Assembly (NCBI GenBank): GCA_903848465.1
Contig: CAINGK010000099.1
Location: 1 to 64,000 of the forward strand
Source of the DNA: an uncultured Verrucomicrobiota bacterium
Lineage (GTDB): Bacteria; Verrucomicrobiota; Verrucomicrobiia; Verrucomicrobiales; Verrucomicrobiaceae
Direction: 5' to 3'
Length of the DNA: 64,000 nt
Positions 19,407 to 27,785 of the stretch are shown piece after piece. How positions within the stretch are numbered: the stretch's first letter is position 1; each line of letters opens with the position of its first letter. Made by a program: the position numbers and the translations under genes. The notes below the pieces were generated by a model that did no database searches, was not told where the DNA came from, and saw only the letters and a list, made by a program, of their open reading frames with translations.

Positions 19407-21071
19407 TCAGGTGTATTTCAGGACTTCTTCGATGGTGGTCGAGCCATCATAAATACTGCGCAGGCCGTCTTCACGTAGCGTGACCATGCCAAGCTCAATG
19501 GCTTTCTGCTTCAGCACGATGGAGGGTGCGCGGCCGGTGATCAGTTCGCGAATGGGGTCAGTGACATCCAGCAGTTCGTAGAGGCCTTTGCGGCCTTTGT
19601 AGCCGCTGTTACCGCAGGCGGAGCACCCGGAACCGGTGTAAAATTGCTTCCCGCCGAGATCCTCCGGGGTAAGATTGAGTTGGTTGAGGATGCTCAGGCT
19701 TGGCTCATACGGTGAGCGGCAGCTTTTGCAGACGGTGCGCAGCAGGCGCTGTGCTAGCACCCCCTCCAGCGTGGCGGAGACGAGGAAGGGTTCGACCCCC
19801 ATGTCCACCAAACGTGTGACGGCTCCAGAGGAATCATTCGTATGCAGGGTGCTGAGCACCAAGTGCCCGGTGAGCGAGGCCTGAATCGCGATCTGGGCGG
19901 TCTCAAGATCGCGCATTTCTCCCACCATGATGCGGTCGGGGTCCTGTCGCAGGAAGGAGCGCAGGGCCTTGGCAAAGGTCAGTCCGACGGCCTCATTGAT
20001 CGGCACTTGCATGACGCCGTCGAGTTCATATTCCACCGGGTCTTCGGCGGTGATCAGCTTGCAGTCGATGGTGTTGATCCGTCGCAGGCAGGCGTAGAGC
20101 GTGGTGGTCTTGCCTGCTCCCGTCGGACCGGTGACGATGAAGATGCCGTTGGGCTTGTGGATGGTCTCGACGATGTAGTCTTGCAGGAAGGGCTGCATGC
20201 CCAGCGCATCAAGTTCGATGTTGATCGATGAGCGGTCAAGAACACGTAGCACCACAGACTCGCCGTGCTGGGTGGGGAGCGAATTTACGCGCATGTCCAC
20301 CGGCTTGCCGCCCACGTTGGTCATGATGCGGCCGTCCTGCGGGATGCGTCGCTCCGCGATGTTCATGTTGGACATGACCTTGATACGCGAGATGATCGAC
20401 GTGGCCAGATGCAGGGGCGGCGGTGCCATCTCATAGAGGGCACCATCCACGCGGTAGCGGATTTTGAATTCACGCTCGAACGGCTCAAAGTGAATGTCGC
20501 TGGCTCGTTCCTTGATCGCCTGCTGCATCACCAGATCGACGAATTTAACGATGGGCGCGGAATTGGCCTCGGCTTCAGCACTGAGTCCTTCCTTTCCGGC
20601 CCTGCCGAGCTGGCCAAAAATTTCATCAACACTGGGGGCACCAGCACCATAAAACTTCTCGATCAAGGTCAGGACCTGACTGCGGCGTGCGACCACTGGC
20701 ACAATGGTTTTTTCAAGTCCGAAACGTAGGTCTTCGACCAGTTGGGGATTGAGCGGATCGGTGAAGGCCACATGCAGACCCTGCGCATCCAGAGTGATGG
20801 GGAAGGCACCGTAGAGACGTGCCATGCCTCCTGGAATCAACGCCACGACCGAGGGGGGCGGTTCGAAATTGTCGAGATCGAAGTGGTCGGCCCCCAGTTC
20901 ATCAGCCACCTGCGCCCAGAACTCGTCCTCATTGGTATAAATGCCGTAGGACAGCAGCACTTGGACAATGTCTTTGCCGTTTTTCACGGAATCCTGCTCA
21001 ATGTCATAGGCGACACCTTTGTCGATCACGCCTCGGCTTTTGAGCATCTCTACCACATTATGGGGTGTCAT
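19407..21071 (-). CDS. gspE: Type II secretion / pilus assembly ATPase GspE (second copy)
   Basis: A 554-residue ATPase. The N-terminal GspE/MshEN-like region is at about residues 1-140. Walker A is GPTGAGKTT at 315-323. The Asp box (TAEDPVEYELDG) is at about 341-352, and the His box follows (TGHLVLSTLHTNDSSGA). A Zn-binding tetracysteine is at C448, C451, C483 and C486. It powers pseudopilus or pilus assembly. It lies 48 bases downstream of another full-length GspE and upstream of gspF on the same strand. The two ATPases differ in sequence throughout, so this is not a recent duplication. Confidence 0.92.
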   Translation of the reverse strand: MTPHNVVEMLKSRGVIDKGVAYDIEQDSVKNGKDIVQVLLSYGIYTNEDEFWAQVADELGADHFDLDNFEPPPSVVALIPGGMARLYGAFPITLDAQGLHVAFTDPLNPQLVEDLRFGLEKTIVPVVARRSQVLTLIEKFYGAGAPSVDEIFGQLGRAGKEGLSAEAEANSAPIVKFVDLVMQQAIKERASDIHFEPFEREFKIRYRVDGALYEMAPPPLHLATSIISRIKVMSNMNIAERRIPQDGRIMTNVGGKPVDMRVNSLPTQHGESVVLRVLDRSSINIELDALGMQPFLQDYIVETIHKPNGIFIVTGPTGAGKTTTLYACLRRINTIDCKLITAEDPVEYELDGVMQVPINEAVGLTFAKALRSFLRQDPDRIMVGEMRDLETAQIAIQASLTGHLVLSTLHTNDSSGAVTRLVDMGVEPFLVSATLEGVLAQRLLRTVCKSCRSPYEPSLSILNQLNLTPEDLGGKQFYTGSGCSACGNSGYKGRKGLYELLDVTDPIRELITGRAPSIVLKQKAIELGMVTLREDGLRSIYDGSTTIEEVLKYT

Positions 21072-21119
21072 AGTCGTCTGTAGGAAATAGAATTCGTTGG
21101 AGAAATCGAAAAGTGAAAA

Positions 21120-22778
21120 TCAATCGGCGTCGGACATGGTAGCTTCGATGACTTCATCAGCGGTGGTCGAGCCGGAGAGCACCTTGCGGATGCCGTCCTC
21201 GCGCAGGGTACGCATGCCCAGTTCCCGCGCGCGCTTGCGCAGTTGGGGAGTGGTGAGCTGCTGGTTGATCATGCCGCGCACCTCGTCGTTGATCTTGAAA
21301 ATCTCGACCAGGGACATACGACCACGGAAGCCGCGCTGGCGGCATTTGGAGCAGCCGACAGCGGTGTTGATGGTGGCCTCAGCCATCTGGGCCACTTCCA
21401 GTCCAAGGGCGCGGAGTTCATGCGTCGAGAGTGAGCCGGGCTGTTTGCAGTCGGGGCAGAGTTTGCGGACGAGCCGCTGCGCTTCGATTGCGCGCACGGC
21501 GGAGGCCGTGAGGAAGGGCTTGACCCCGATGTCCGTGAGACGAGCGACGGCGCTCGGGGCGTCATTCGTATGCAGCGTGCTGAAGACCAAGTGGCCCGTG
21601 AGCGAGGCCTGGATGGCGATGGAGGCCGTTTCCAAGTCGCGAATTTCTCCCAGCATGATGATGTTGGGGGCTTGGCGCAGCATGGCGCGCAGCGCCGCAG
21701 CGAACGTCATGCCCACATCTTCTCTCACCATGACCTGATTGATCCCCGCGAGCTCGTATTCGACCGGGTCTTCCACCGTGATGATCTTGCGGTCAGGGCG
21801 GTTGATGAAATTGAGGCAGGCATACAGCGTGGTCGTTTTGCCGGAACCCGTCGGCCCGGTGACGAGGATGATGCCGTCAGGTAGCGTGATGAGCTGCTCA
21901 AAGGATGCCTGGTCATCGCTCAAGAATCCCAGGTCCACCAGGCCGAGCTTGAGGCTGCTCTTGTCGAGCACACGCATGACGACGCTTTCACCGTTGTTGG
22001 TGGGGATGATCGACACACGCATATCGATCTCCTTGTCATTGAAGTGCATCTGTATACGGCCGTCCTGCGGGATGCGCTTTTCATCCAACTGCATCGAACC
22101 AGTCATGATCTTGATGCGGCCAATGATCGCGGAATGCAGGCGCTTGGGGTGGTGCTCCACGTCCACCAGCACACCGTCCATTCGGTAGCGGATGCGGATG
22201 TCCTTCTCCAGCGGCTCCACATGAATATCCGACGCCTTCTGCTTGAACGCTTCCATCAGCATGTTCTGCACCAGCCGGATGACCGGGGCGTCGGCGTCTG
22301 AGGAGGCACCTGGGTCAGCACCTTTGGTCGTAATGCCCAGCACGGCTTCATTACCATAAATGTTGGACTGGACGGTCTTGATCAGACCGGGAGTGGAGCA
22401 GTAAAACTCAATGTCTGGCTGCAGCACGTGCGGCAGCGCATCCAGCGTTTCAAAATCAAACGGGTCCGCTACCGCGATCTGGAGCGAGCTCTGATTCATT
22501 CCCAGCGGCGCGATTTTATATTTCAGGGCCACCTCCAGGGGAACGAGGGACTTCAGGCCGGGATGCGCTTCGTACCCGTTCAGATCGACGTACTCCATAC
22601 CGGAGCTGACCGCCACCGTACGCGCGATCTGCTCGTCTGAGACCGTTGCCGCTTTGATCAGTGCTGCAACGACGCTCTCGCCGGGTTTGAGACCTGTTTT
22701 TGCCTGCTGAATGTCACGCTCGGTCAGCAGTCCGGATTCTTGGAGCTGTTCGAGGAGGTATGCTTCATTGGAGTACAT
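21120..22778 (-). CDS. gspE: Type II secretion / pilus assembly ATPase GspE (first copy)
   Basis: A 552-residue ATPase, first gene of the leftward secretion operon. The N-terminal MshEN-like domain covers about residues 1-140. Walker A is GPTGSGKTT at 308-316. The Asp box is TVEDPVEYELAG. The His box is TGHLVFSTLHTNDAPSA. The Zn finger is CPDC, then CSKC. Length and motifs are complete. Whether this or the following copy is the main motor, or whether they form a hetero-oligomer or serve two machines, cannot be decided from sequence. It is divergent from the DUF3500 gene; the shared promoter region is 22779-22976. Confidence 0.92.
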   Translation of the reverse strand: MYSNEAYLLEQLQESGLLTERDIQQAKTGLKPGESVVAALIKAATVSDEQIARTVAVSSGMEYVDLNGYEAHPGLKSLVPLEVALKYKIAPLGMNQSSLQIAVADPFDFETLDALPHVLQPDIEFYCSTPGLIKTVQSNIYGNEAVLGITTKGADPGASSDADAPVIRLVQNMLMEAFKQKASDIHVEPLEKDIRIRYRMDGVLVDVEHHPKRLHSAIIGRIKIMTGSMQLDEKRIPQDGRIQMHFNDKEIDMRVSIIPTNNGESVVMRVLDKSSLKLGLVDLGFLSDDQASFEQLITLPDGIILVTGPTGSGKTTTLYACLNFINRPDRKIITVEDPVEYELAGINQVMVREDVGMTFAAALRAMLRQAPNIIMLGEIRDLETASIAIQASLTGHLVFSTLHTNDAPSAVARLTDIGVKPFLTASAVRAIEAQRLVRKLCPDCKQPGSLSTHELRALGLEVAQMAEATINTAVGCSKCRQRGFRGRMSLVEIFKINDEVRGMINQQLTTPQLRKRARELGMRTLREDGIRKVLSGSTTADEVIEATMSDAD

Positions 22779-22976
22779 GAATTCGGATCTGCTTGGCGGG
22801 TGGTACGGAAACTCGGTATTTTGGGATAATCACCAGACTACAACCTCACGCCTGAAAGTGTCAACGATTCGGCGCTCTCAACATGAAAATTGATGACAAA
22901 GAATGACAAACCGCGATTGAACTGAGCGTTCGTCTCTTCCTGCCAGCCATTCACGCCGATTCTCCACCCCAACACC

Positions 22977-24026
22977 ATGCACATTGTTCAGCGTCTCTCC
23001 GTCTCAGTTCTTGGCATTTGCCTTGCTCTTTCCAGTTTCACTCCGCGTCCTGTGGCGGCCCACGAAGCTGGCGCACAGATGTCCGCCATCGCCAAGGTCT
23101 TTCTGGCCGCGCTGACACCCGAGCAAAAAGCCAAGGCTACTTTTGATTTCGCCGGTGCGGAACGTGAAAACTGGCACTTCATCCCGCGCGAGCGCAAGGG
23201 GCTCCCGCTCAAAGAGATGACGCCGCAGCAGCGTCTGCTCGCCCACGCACTGCTGAATACCGGCCTCAGTTTCCGTGGCTCCGCCAAAGCGGTCACGATC
23301 ATGAGTCTCGAAGAAGTGCTCTATCAAATCGAAGGTGCAGATGAATCCAAGCGCGCCGCCACCCGCGAAAAGCGTGATCCCGAAAAATACTTTGTCTCGA
23401 TCTTTGGCGAACCTGCGGACACCGGTGCCTGGGGCTGGCGTGTCGAAGGGCATCACCTCTCACTGAATTTCACCATCAAAGACGGCCAGATGCTGCGTGC
23501 CACGCCTTCGTTCATGGGCACCAATCCAGGCGAAATCCGCCAGGGACCGCTCACCGGACTGCGCGTGCTCGGCGTTGAAGAAGAACTGGGTCGTGAGCTG
23601 GTCAAGTCGCTCACCCCAGAGCAGTTCAAGACGGCCTTCGTAGCCACGGAAGCCCCCAAGGAAATGATCACTGCTGCTGAGCACAAAGTGAGTCCGCTCG
23701 CTCCCGCCGGTCTGGCTGACTCCGAACTCGATGCCAAGCAGAAGGCCATGCTCACACGCCTCATCGCTGAATACATTGACCGCCTGCGTCCTGAAATCGC
23801 CGAAGCCGCACGCACGGAATTTCAAAACAGCGGACCGATTTATTTCGCCTGGGCAGGTGGCAAGGAGCGCGGCGAACCGCACTACTACCGTGTGCAGGGC
23901 AAGACCTTCCTCCTCGAATACGACAACACGCAGAACGATGCCAACCACGTCCACAGCGTCTGGCGCAGCTTTGACGGTGACTTCGGTCGCGATCTGCTCG
24001 GCGAGCACGTGAAGCAGGCGCATTGA
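22977..24026 (+). CDS. DUF3500 exported protein
   Basis: A 349-residue protein with a signal peptide (MHIVQRLSVSVLGICLALSS, cleaved near AAHEAG). The body contains GWRVEGHHLSLNFTI and PIYFAWAGG, then HYYRVQGKTFLLEYDNTQN with NHVHSVWRSFDGDFG, which are hallmarks of DUF3500. Function unknown, but the conserved His-rich C-terminus suggests metal binding. It is followed by intergenic repeat copy B and then the candidate origin. Confidence 0.88.
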   Translation: MHIVQRLSVSVLGICLALSSFTPRPVAAHEAGAQMSAIAKVFLAALTPEQKAKATFDFAGAERENWHFIPRERKGLPLKEMTPQQRLLAHALLNTGLSFRGSAKAVTIMSLEEVLYQIEGADESKRAATREKRDPEKYFVSIFGEPADTGAWGWRVEGHHLSLNFTIKDGQMLRATPSFMGTNPGEIRQGPLTGLRVLGVEEELGRELVKSLTPEQFKTAFVATEAPKEMITAAEHKVSPLAPAGLADSELDAKQKAMLTRLIAEYIDRLRPEIAEAARTEFQNSGPIYFAWAGGKERGEPHYYRVQGKTFLLEYDNTQNDANHVHSVWRSFDGDFGRDLLGEHVKQAH

Positions 24027-24045
24027 TGTTTGCTGCGGCACTTCC

Positions 24046-24285
24046 GTCTATCGGCCACGGCAATGACGGCGGACCTTTTTGGGTGCCTGCGCCGTGACAG
24101 ACCCGAAATCACGGACTCGACACAGCGGTTCCTTACCAGCTCTGCGGTGCCGCGCCACGCAGGGCGGGTAGGGATGCGCTGTGCGCGTCCCTAGAATCCT
24201 TCGTCCCAGCGCGCGCTGCTGACTCAACGTTTTCTCTCTTACCAGCCGCGCCGCCTCTGATTCGTGCGCTCCGACCGCACATCAT
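24046..24285 (+). repeat. About 200-bp intergenic repeat, copy B
   Basis: Second copy of the repeat at 15055-15285, same orientation, again just after an exported-protein gene. Copy B carries a small insertion of about 10 bases after GCCACGCAGGGC relative to copy A. The tail similarity (CCGCCTC then GATTC) continues past the well-conserved core. Confidence 0.85.
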
Positions 24286-24299
24286 CCATCTGCAAAAGT

Positions 24300-24600
24300 A
24301 GCCTCTCGCAAAATGAAAGTGGGTGATGCGTAGCAACATAGCCTGGTGTGTGACCCACATCTCAGCACATTCGTGCTCGCATTTTGCGTGCCGCATTTGA
24401 GTTACACACAGCTATTCGCAGGCTGTTCACACCTTGTTCACGCAAGTTGCGGAACGAATGTTCAAAACCCTGCGCAAATTGTTTTTGAACTTTTGTGGCA
24501 TTCGCTTCAAAACTTCAAAAAATATATAAAAAGAGCTTGTTTCATGTGTCGCTTTCGTCATACAAAGAAGTGACATTTAAAAAGATATTCAGTGGCTCGT
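24300..24600. other. Candidate replication origin (AT-rich) upstream of dnaA
   Basis: This stretch is strikingly AT-rich for the window. It holds A/T runs at 24478-24545 (around AAAAAATATATAAAAAG), as expected of an unwinding element. Motif TGTTCAC occurs at 24424-24430 and 24435-24441, 11 bases apart, and TGTTCA again at 24459-24464. These resemble degenerate DnaA boxes but no perfect TTATCCACA was found. The position immediately upstream of dnaA fits an origin or dnaA autoregulation; dnaN, recF and gyrase genes are absent, so the call is tentative. Confidence 0.4.
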
Positions 24601-24676
24601 GACTGCTCCCAACTGAACTCCTGCCGACACGCCTTCCTAACACATTCCCGATCTCCTCATCAACGAAACAATCATC

Positions 24677-26110
24677 ATGGCGCGCAACGATGAAAACACG
24701 AATCACACCTCTCTCAATGGCTCGGCTCACGCTGCAAACACAGAACTGTTCACGCGAGTGCCCACCGTCTGGGATCAGGTCTGCGAAGTTTTGGTAAAGC
24801 GCCTCGGGGACGACAATTTTCAGCGCTGCTTCAGCGGCACCTCCGGTCGTCTCGCAGATGACGGCAGGTTCATCATCACCGTCCCCAATCCGATCCATCA
24901 ACTCTGGATCGAGAGCAATCACACGCTAGCCGTCTCAGATGCCGTGGCTGAGGTCACCGGCGTGCCGGCGATCATTGAATTCCACGTCGCGACTGAAGCG
25001 CCTCCCGTTGCATACGCACCCTTGCCCGAACTCAAGGCCGCGCGTGGCAATGCCGCAGACCAGGCCCCGATTCGTTTCTTCAGCGAGGCCGGACTGAACG
25101 CCAAGTTCAACTTCGACAGCTACGTCATCGGCCCGAACAGCAGCTATTCCGTGGCTGTGGCCAAGGCAGTGGCTGAAAAACCGGGCCGCATTTACAATCC
25201 ACTCTTCTTCTACGGCCCCACGGGTCTCGGCAAGACCCACCTCCTGCAAGCCATCGGCCAGGAAGTGCTGGCGCGCAAACCACGTGCCAACGTCCGCTAT
25301 GTCACCTCCGAGCAGTTCACCAACGAGTTCGTGGACGCCATCAAGCGCCAGACCTTCAGCCAGTTCCGCCAGAAATACCGCAAGGTCGATGTGCTGCTCA
25401 TCGACGACGTGCATTTCTTCGAAGGCAAGGACAGCACCCAGGAGGAGTTCTTCCACACCTTCAACGAACTCTTCAACAACGCGAAGCAGATCGTCCTCGC
25501 CAGCGACCGTCCGCCGAGCGAGATCAAAAATCTCGAAAGCCGTCTCGTCTCACGCTTTGAGTGGGGCCTTGCCACGCAGATTCAGGTGCCGGACTTTGAG
25601 ACCCGCATCGCCATCCTGCGCCGCAAGCAGAGCGACTTCAATGTCTCGCTCGAACCCTGGATCCTCGAATTCATGGCGCAGCGCATCCGCGTCAACGTCC
25701 GCAAGCTGGAAGGCGCACTCATGCGCGTCGCCGCGCACGTCTCGCTCGAAGGTTCCGTCCCCACGGAATCCGCGCTCGCCACCATGCTGCATGACGTGAT
25801 CGACGAAGATCCATCCAAGACCGTCACCGTGGACCGGATTCAGCGCATCATCGCCACCCATTACGATCTGCGCGTCAGCGACCTCACCGGCCCGCGTCGT
25901 CCGAAGAACATCGCTGAGGCGCGGCAGGTGGCCATGTACCTCACGCGCACGCTCACCAAGCTGCCACTGGTGCAGATTGGTGATGAATTCGGCGGCCGTG
26001 ACCACGGCACCGTCATCCACGCCTGCAAAGTGGTGACGAACCTCATCACGGGGTCGAATGACTTCAAGCGCACCTTGGACACGCTGGCGGGGAAAATTCG
26101 GGAGAGCTGA
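24677..26110 (+). CDS. dnaA: Chromosomal replication initiator DnaA
   Basis: A 477-residue initiator. Domain I is at about residues 30-110 (VWDQVCEVLVKRLGDDNFQRCF). The linker is short. The AAA+ core has Walker A GPTGLGKTH at 180-188, Walker B LLIDDVHFF, sensor ASDRPPSEI, and the arginine finger in ESRLVSRFEWG. Domain IV carries GGRDHGTVIHACK. The residue equivalent to E. coli T435, which contacts the DnaA box, is Gly here. It is preceded by an AT-rich region and followed by the vapC-like gene read toward it. Confidence 0.97.
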   Translation: MARNDENTNHTSLNGSAHAANTELFTRVPTVWDQVCEVLVKRLGDDNFQRCFSGTSGRLADDGRFIITVPNPIHQLWIESNHTLAVSDAVAEVTGVPAIIEFHVATEAPPVAYAPLPELKAARGNAADQAPIRFFSEAGLNAKFNFDSYVIGPNSSYSVAVAKAVAEKPGRIYNPLFFYGPTGLGKTHLLQAIGQEVLARKPRANVRYVTSEQFTNEFVDAIKRQTFSQFRQKYRKVDVLLIDDVHFFEGKDSTQEEFFHTFNELFNNAKQIVLASDRPPSEIKNLESRLVSRFEWGLATQIQVPDFETRIAILRRKQSDFNVSLEPWILEFMAQRIRVNVRKLEGALMRVAAHVSLEGSVPTESALATMLHDVIDEDPSKTVTVDRIQRIIATHYDLRVSDLTGPRRPKNIAEARQVAMYLTRTLTKLPLVQIGDEFGGRDHGTVIHACKVVTNLITGSNDFKRTLDTLAGKIRES

Positions 26111-26122
26111 GGTGTGCTAAAT

Positions 26123-26671
26123 TCACGGCCTGGGGTACCTCCAACGCGTTAGCGTGCTGGAGTGCTCCCGCCCCATGAGGCGATAATTAGTGCGACTGAC
26201 GCAGATGTCGTGTGGTGGGACAATGTCATGACATCCCATTCCGTTGTGGGCACCGCAGCCTTGAGGGCAGCAAGTGGTGAATGGGGCGATGGTGGTAAGT
26301 CCTGGAAAATCCGCGATGTTGCGCGTGACGACAGTCAGGTCATAAGCGAGAGCCGTGGCGGCAATCAGGCTATCCATCACGGTCAACGAACGACCTGCTT
26401 CACTAGCTCTTTTGCAATAGCGAGCCCATTCCCAGGCAGCCGCATCGTCAAAAGGCAGGATGGCATCAGCGAAGTCTTCCTGCATGAAGCGCAGCCGCAA
26501 CAGCAGTTCATTTTTCCGTTTTCCATCGGCTGCCGCTTCTGCTCCGCGGGCCAGTTCTGCGAGTGTCAGTGCGCTGATGGCGGAATCTTCCTGGTGGGCA
26601 TTCAGCCACGCGATCACTTTGGAAGCTGGCTGCGGTTTCATGCCTTCGGACAAGACATTTGTGTCAAGCAA
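26123..26671 (-). CDS. vapC: VapC-like PIN-domain toxin, start and end abnormal
   Basis: A PIN-domain ribonuclease toxin. The acidic motifs DTNVLSE (N-terminus), ALTLAELARG, TVMDSLIAATAL and TRNIADFPG are present. Family members of this FitB-like type are about 135-140 residues; here the frame runs to 182 with an unconserved Cys/His-rich tail after TTIAPF, so the original stop seems lost. The frame lacks an ATG: a TTG at 26671 is the only start after an in-frame stop. The ATG overlapping the antitoxin stop (26681) is one base out of frame with the toxin. It reads toward dnaA with a 12-base gap. Confidence 0.65.
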   Translation of the reverse strand: MLDTNVLSEGMKPQPASKVIAWLNAHQEDSAISALTLAELARGAEAAADGKRKNELLLRLRFMQEDFADAILPFDDAAAWEWARYCKRASEAGRSLTVMDSLIAATALAYDLTVVTRNIADFPGLTTIAPFTTCCPQGCGAHNGMGCHDIVPPHDICVSRTNYRLMGREHSSTLTRWRYPRP

Positions 26672-26677
26672 GGTGTA

Positions 26678-26909
26678 TCATAGATCCATGGGCGGCCCGA
26701 GTGGTTCGCGGTTCAGGGCAAGTTCCAGCCCATGCAGTCCCCGTAGATGCTCCACGAGTGATTTTCGGCGGCGGTTGGTTGGGGCACAGGATCATTGCGC
26801 CTGACGGCTTCAGGGTCACACGAAATTCCATGCCATCCTTGAAGTGTCCTTGGGCAAAAACATCTTCAGAAAGCGATAGCTTGTGATTAGCTTCCAGAGT
26901 TGCAGTCAT
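26678..26909 (-). pseudogene. vapB: Frameshifted VapB-type antitoxin
   Basis: The first part reads MTATLEANHKLSLSEDVFAQ and continues to ILCPNQPPPK, an AbrB-like antitoxin start. The second part is in the next frame and reads RRRKSLVEHLRGLHGLELAL, ending PLGPPMDL with a stop that overlaps the toxin start region. The switch lies in a CCCC run near 26781-26784 (on the + strand GGGG). One added base there would restore a single frame. It is either a real single-base deletion or a sequencing error in a homopolymer. Confidence 0.7.
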
Positions 26910-26989
26910 GACGGGGAGTTTAATGGTTCGCGGATCAATGACAACTGGGATGGTGACGGTCTGTCAACTGACCCGATCACCATCTACAC

Positions 26990-27374
26990 TCACCAAAGTA
27001 ACGGCACGCCATAGGCAGGGAAATGTGTATCACAGGTAGTGGGGTCAGTCCCTCGGCTTGGGTCTGGGCAATCATCAAACGGTCAAAGGGATCGCCGTGA
27101 TGCCGAGGGAGAGTGATTAGACCCTGGTAGTGTTCGAGGCGTGCAGGAAGCATTTGGAAACCGTTGGCAATCAGCGCGTCTGGAAAGATTCGATCATAAT
27201 CTACCTGAAGTTGAAGTTTGCCGAGGGAGAGTTTGATGGCATCTCCCAGAGGACGGTGTGACTGATGTATCGCTCGTTGGCGTCATCTTCCATAGCTGCT
27301 CGGGCTACTGGGCTGAGATTGGGGTTTCCTTCGCAGAACCAAATAAGCGCATGCGTGTCGATGAGTAATCTCAT
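26990..27374 (-). pseudogene. vapC: Frameshifted VapC-type PIN toxin
   Basis: Reconstructed from three frames. Frame 1 from the ATG at 27374 reads MRLLIDTHALIWFCEGNPNL and runs to VLWE. Near 27238 it shifts to AIKLSLGKLQLQVDYDRIF, then DALIANGFQMLP and HHGDPFDRLMIAQ. Near 27041 it shifts again to TTCDTHFPAYGVPLLW and a stop at 26990. All PIN acidic motifs are present across the frames. Two single-base deletions explain the length (385 bases instead of 387). The second lies in a C run. As read, the toxin is dead. The start overlaps the upstream antitoxin stop by ATGA. Confidence 0.8.
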
Positions 27375-27610
27375 GCCATATAATCTTTGAAGTCCGCAAG
27401 CGGCTCATCGAAATCCGCCCGCATCGATATTTTGCCTTTGAGACAGCCAAAGCCTTTCAATGGTGACGGAGGCGAAGCTTCTGAATTCGTCGAAATCACC
27501 GGCTCCAGCACTGCTTGGACACGTATGGGAAGCTTTTGCCATGCCGAGGGCAGAGGAAGATGAAGCGTGCCGTCCGCAGCAGGTTCGAAAATGGCGGTGA
27601 TGGTGTTCAT
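27371..27610 (-). CDS. vapB: VapB-like antitoxin (DUF2281-type)
   Basis: A 79-residue protein. The N-terminal half (TITAIFEPAADGTLHLPLPS) resembles the swapped-hairpin DNA-binding region of antitoxins. The C-terminal segment GFGCLKGKISMRADFDEPL, followed by DFKDYM, is the toxin-clamping tail typical of DUF2281-type antitoxins. It overlaps the following PIN toxin gene by 4 bases. The antitoxin is intact while its toxin is frameshifted. Transcription is probably from the region 27611-27700. Confidence 0.8.
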   Translation of the reverse strand: MNTITAIFEPAADGTLHLPLPSAWQKLPIRVQAVLEPVISTNSEASPPSPLKGFGCLKGKISMRADFDEPLADFKDYMA

Positions 27611-27736
27611 GTCTTCAGTATAGCCGTTTTGGGCTAAAACGTAAAGCCTGCGCTATCCAGGCGAAGGGCAGGGGCGTTCGCCATAGCTGCAGGCGGCGGC
27701 ATGCCCGTATGGCGTCTAAAAAGCTGCACCGGGCGC

Positions 27737-27754
27737 GACTCCGCGCCCGATTGG
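27737..27754 (-). terminator. Possible hairpin terminator after the large dehydrogenase gene
   Basis: A GGGCGCG / CGCGCCC stem with a 4-base centre lies 32 bases past the stop codon of the dehydrogenase gene. On the minus strand a TTTTT run follows about 8 bases after the stem, so termination is plausible but weaker than a classical hairpin plus T tract. Confidence 0.45.
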
Positions 27755-27785
27755 CTAGAACACGATGTTGAGGCACCTATGCCGC

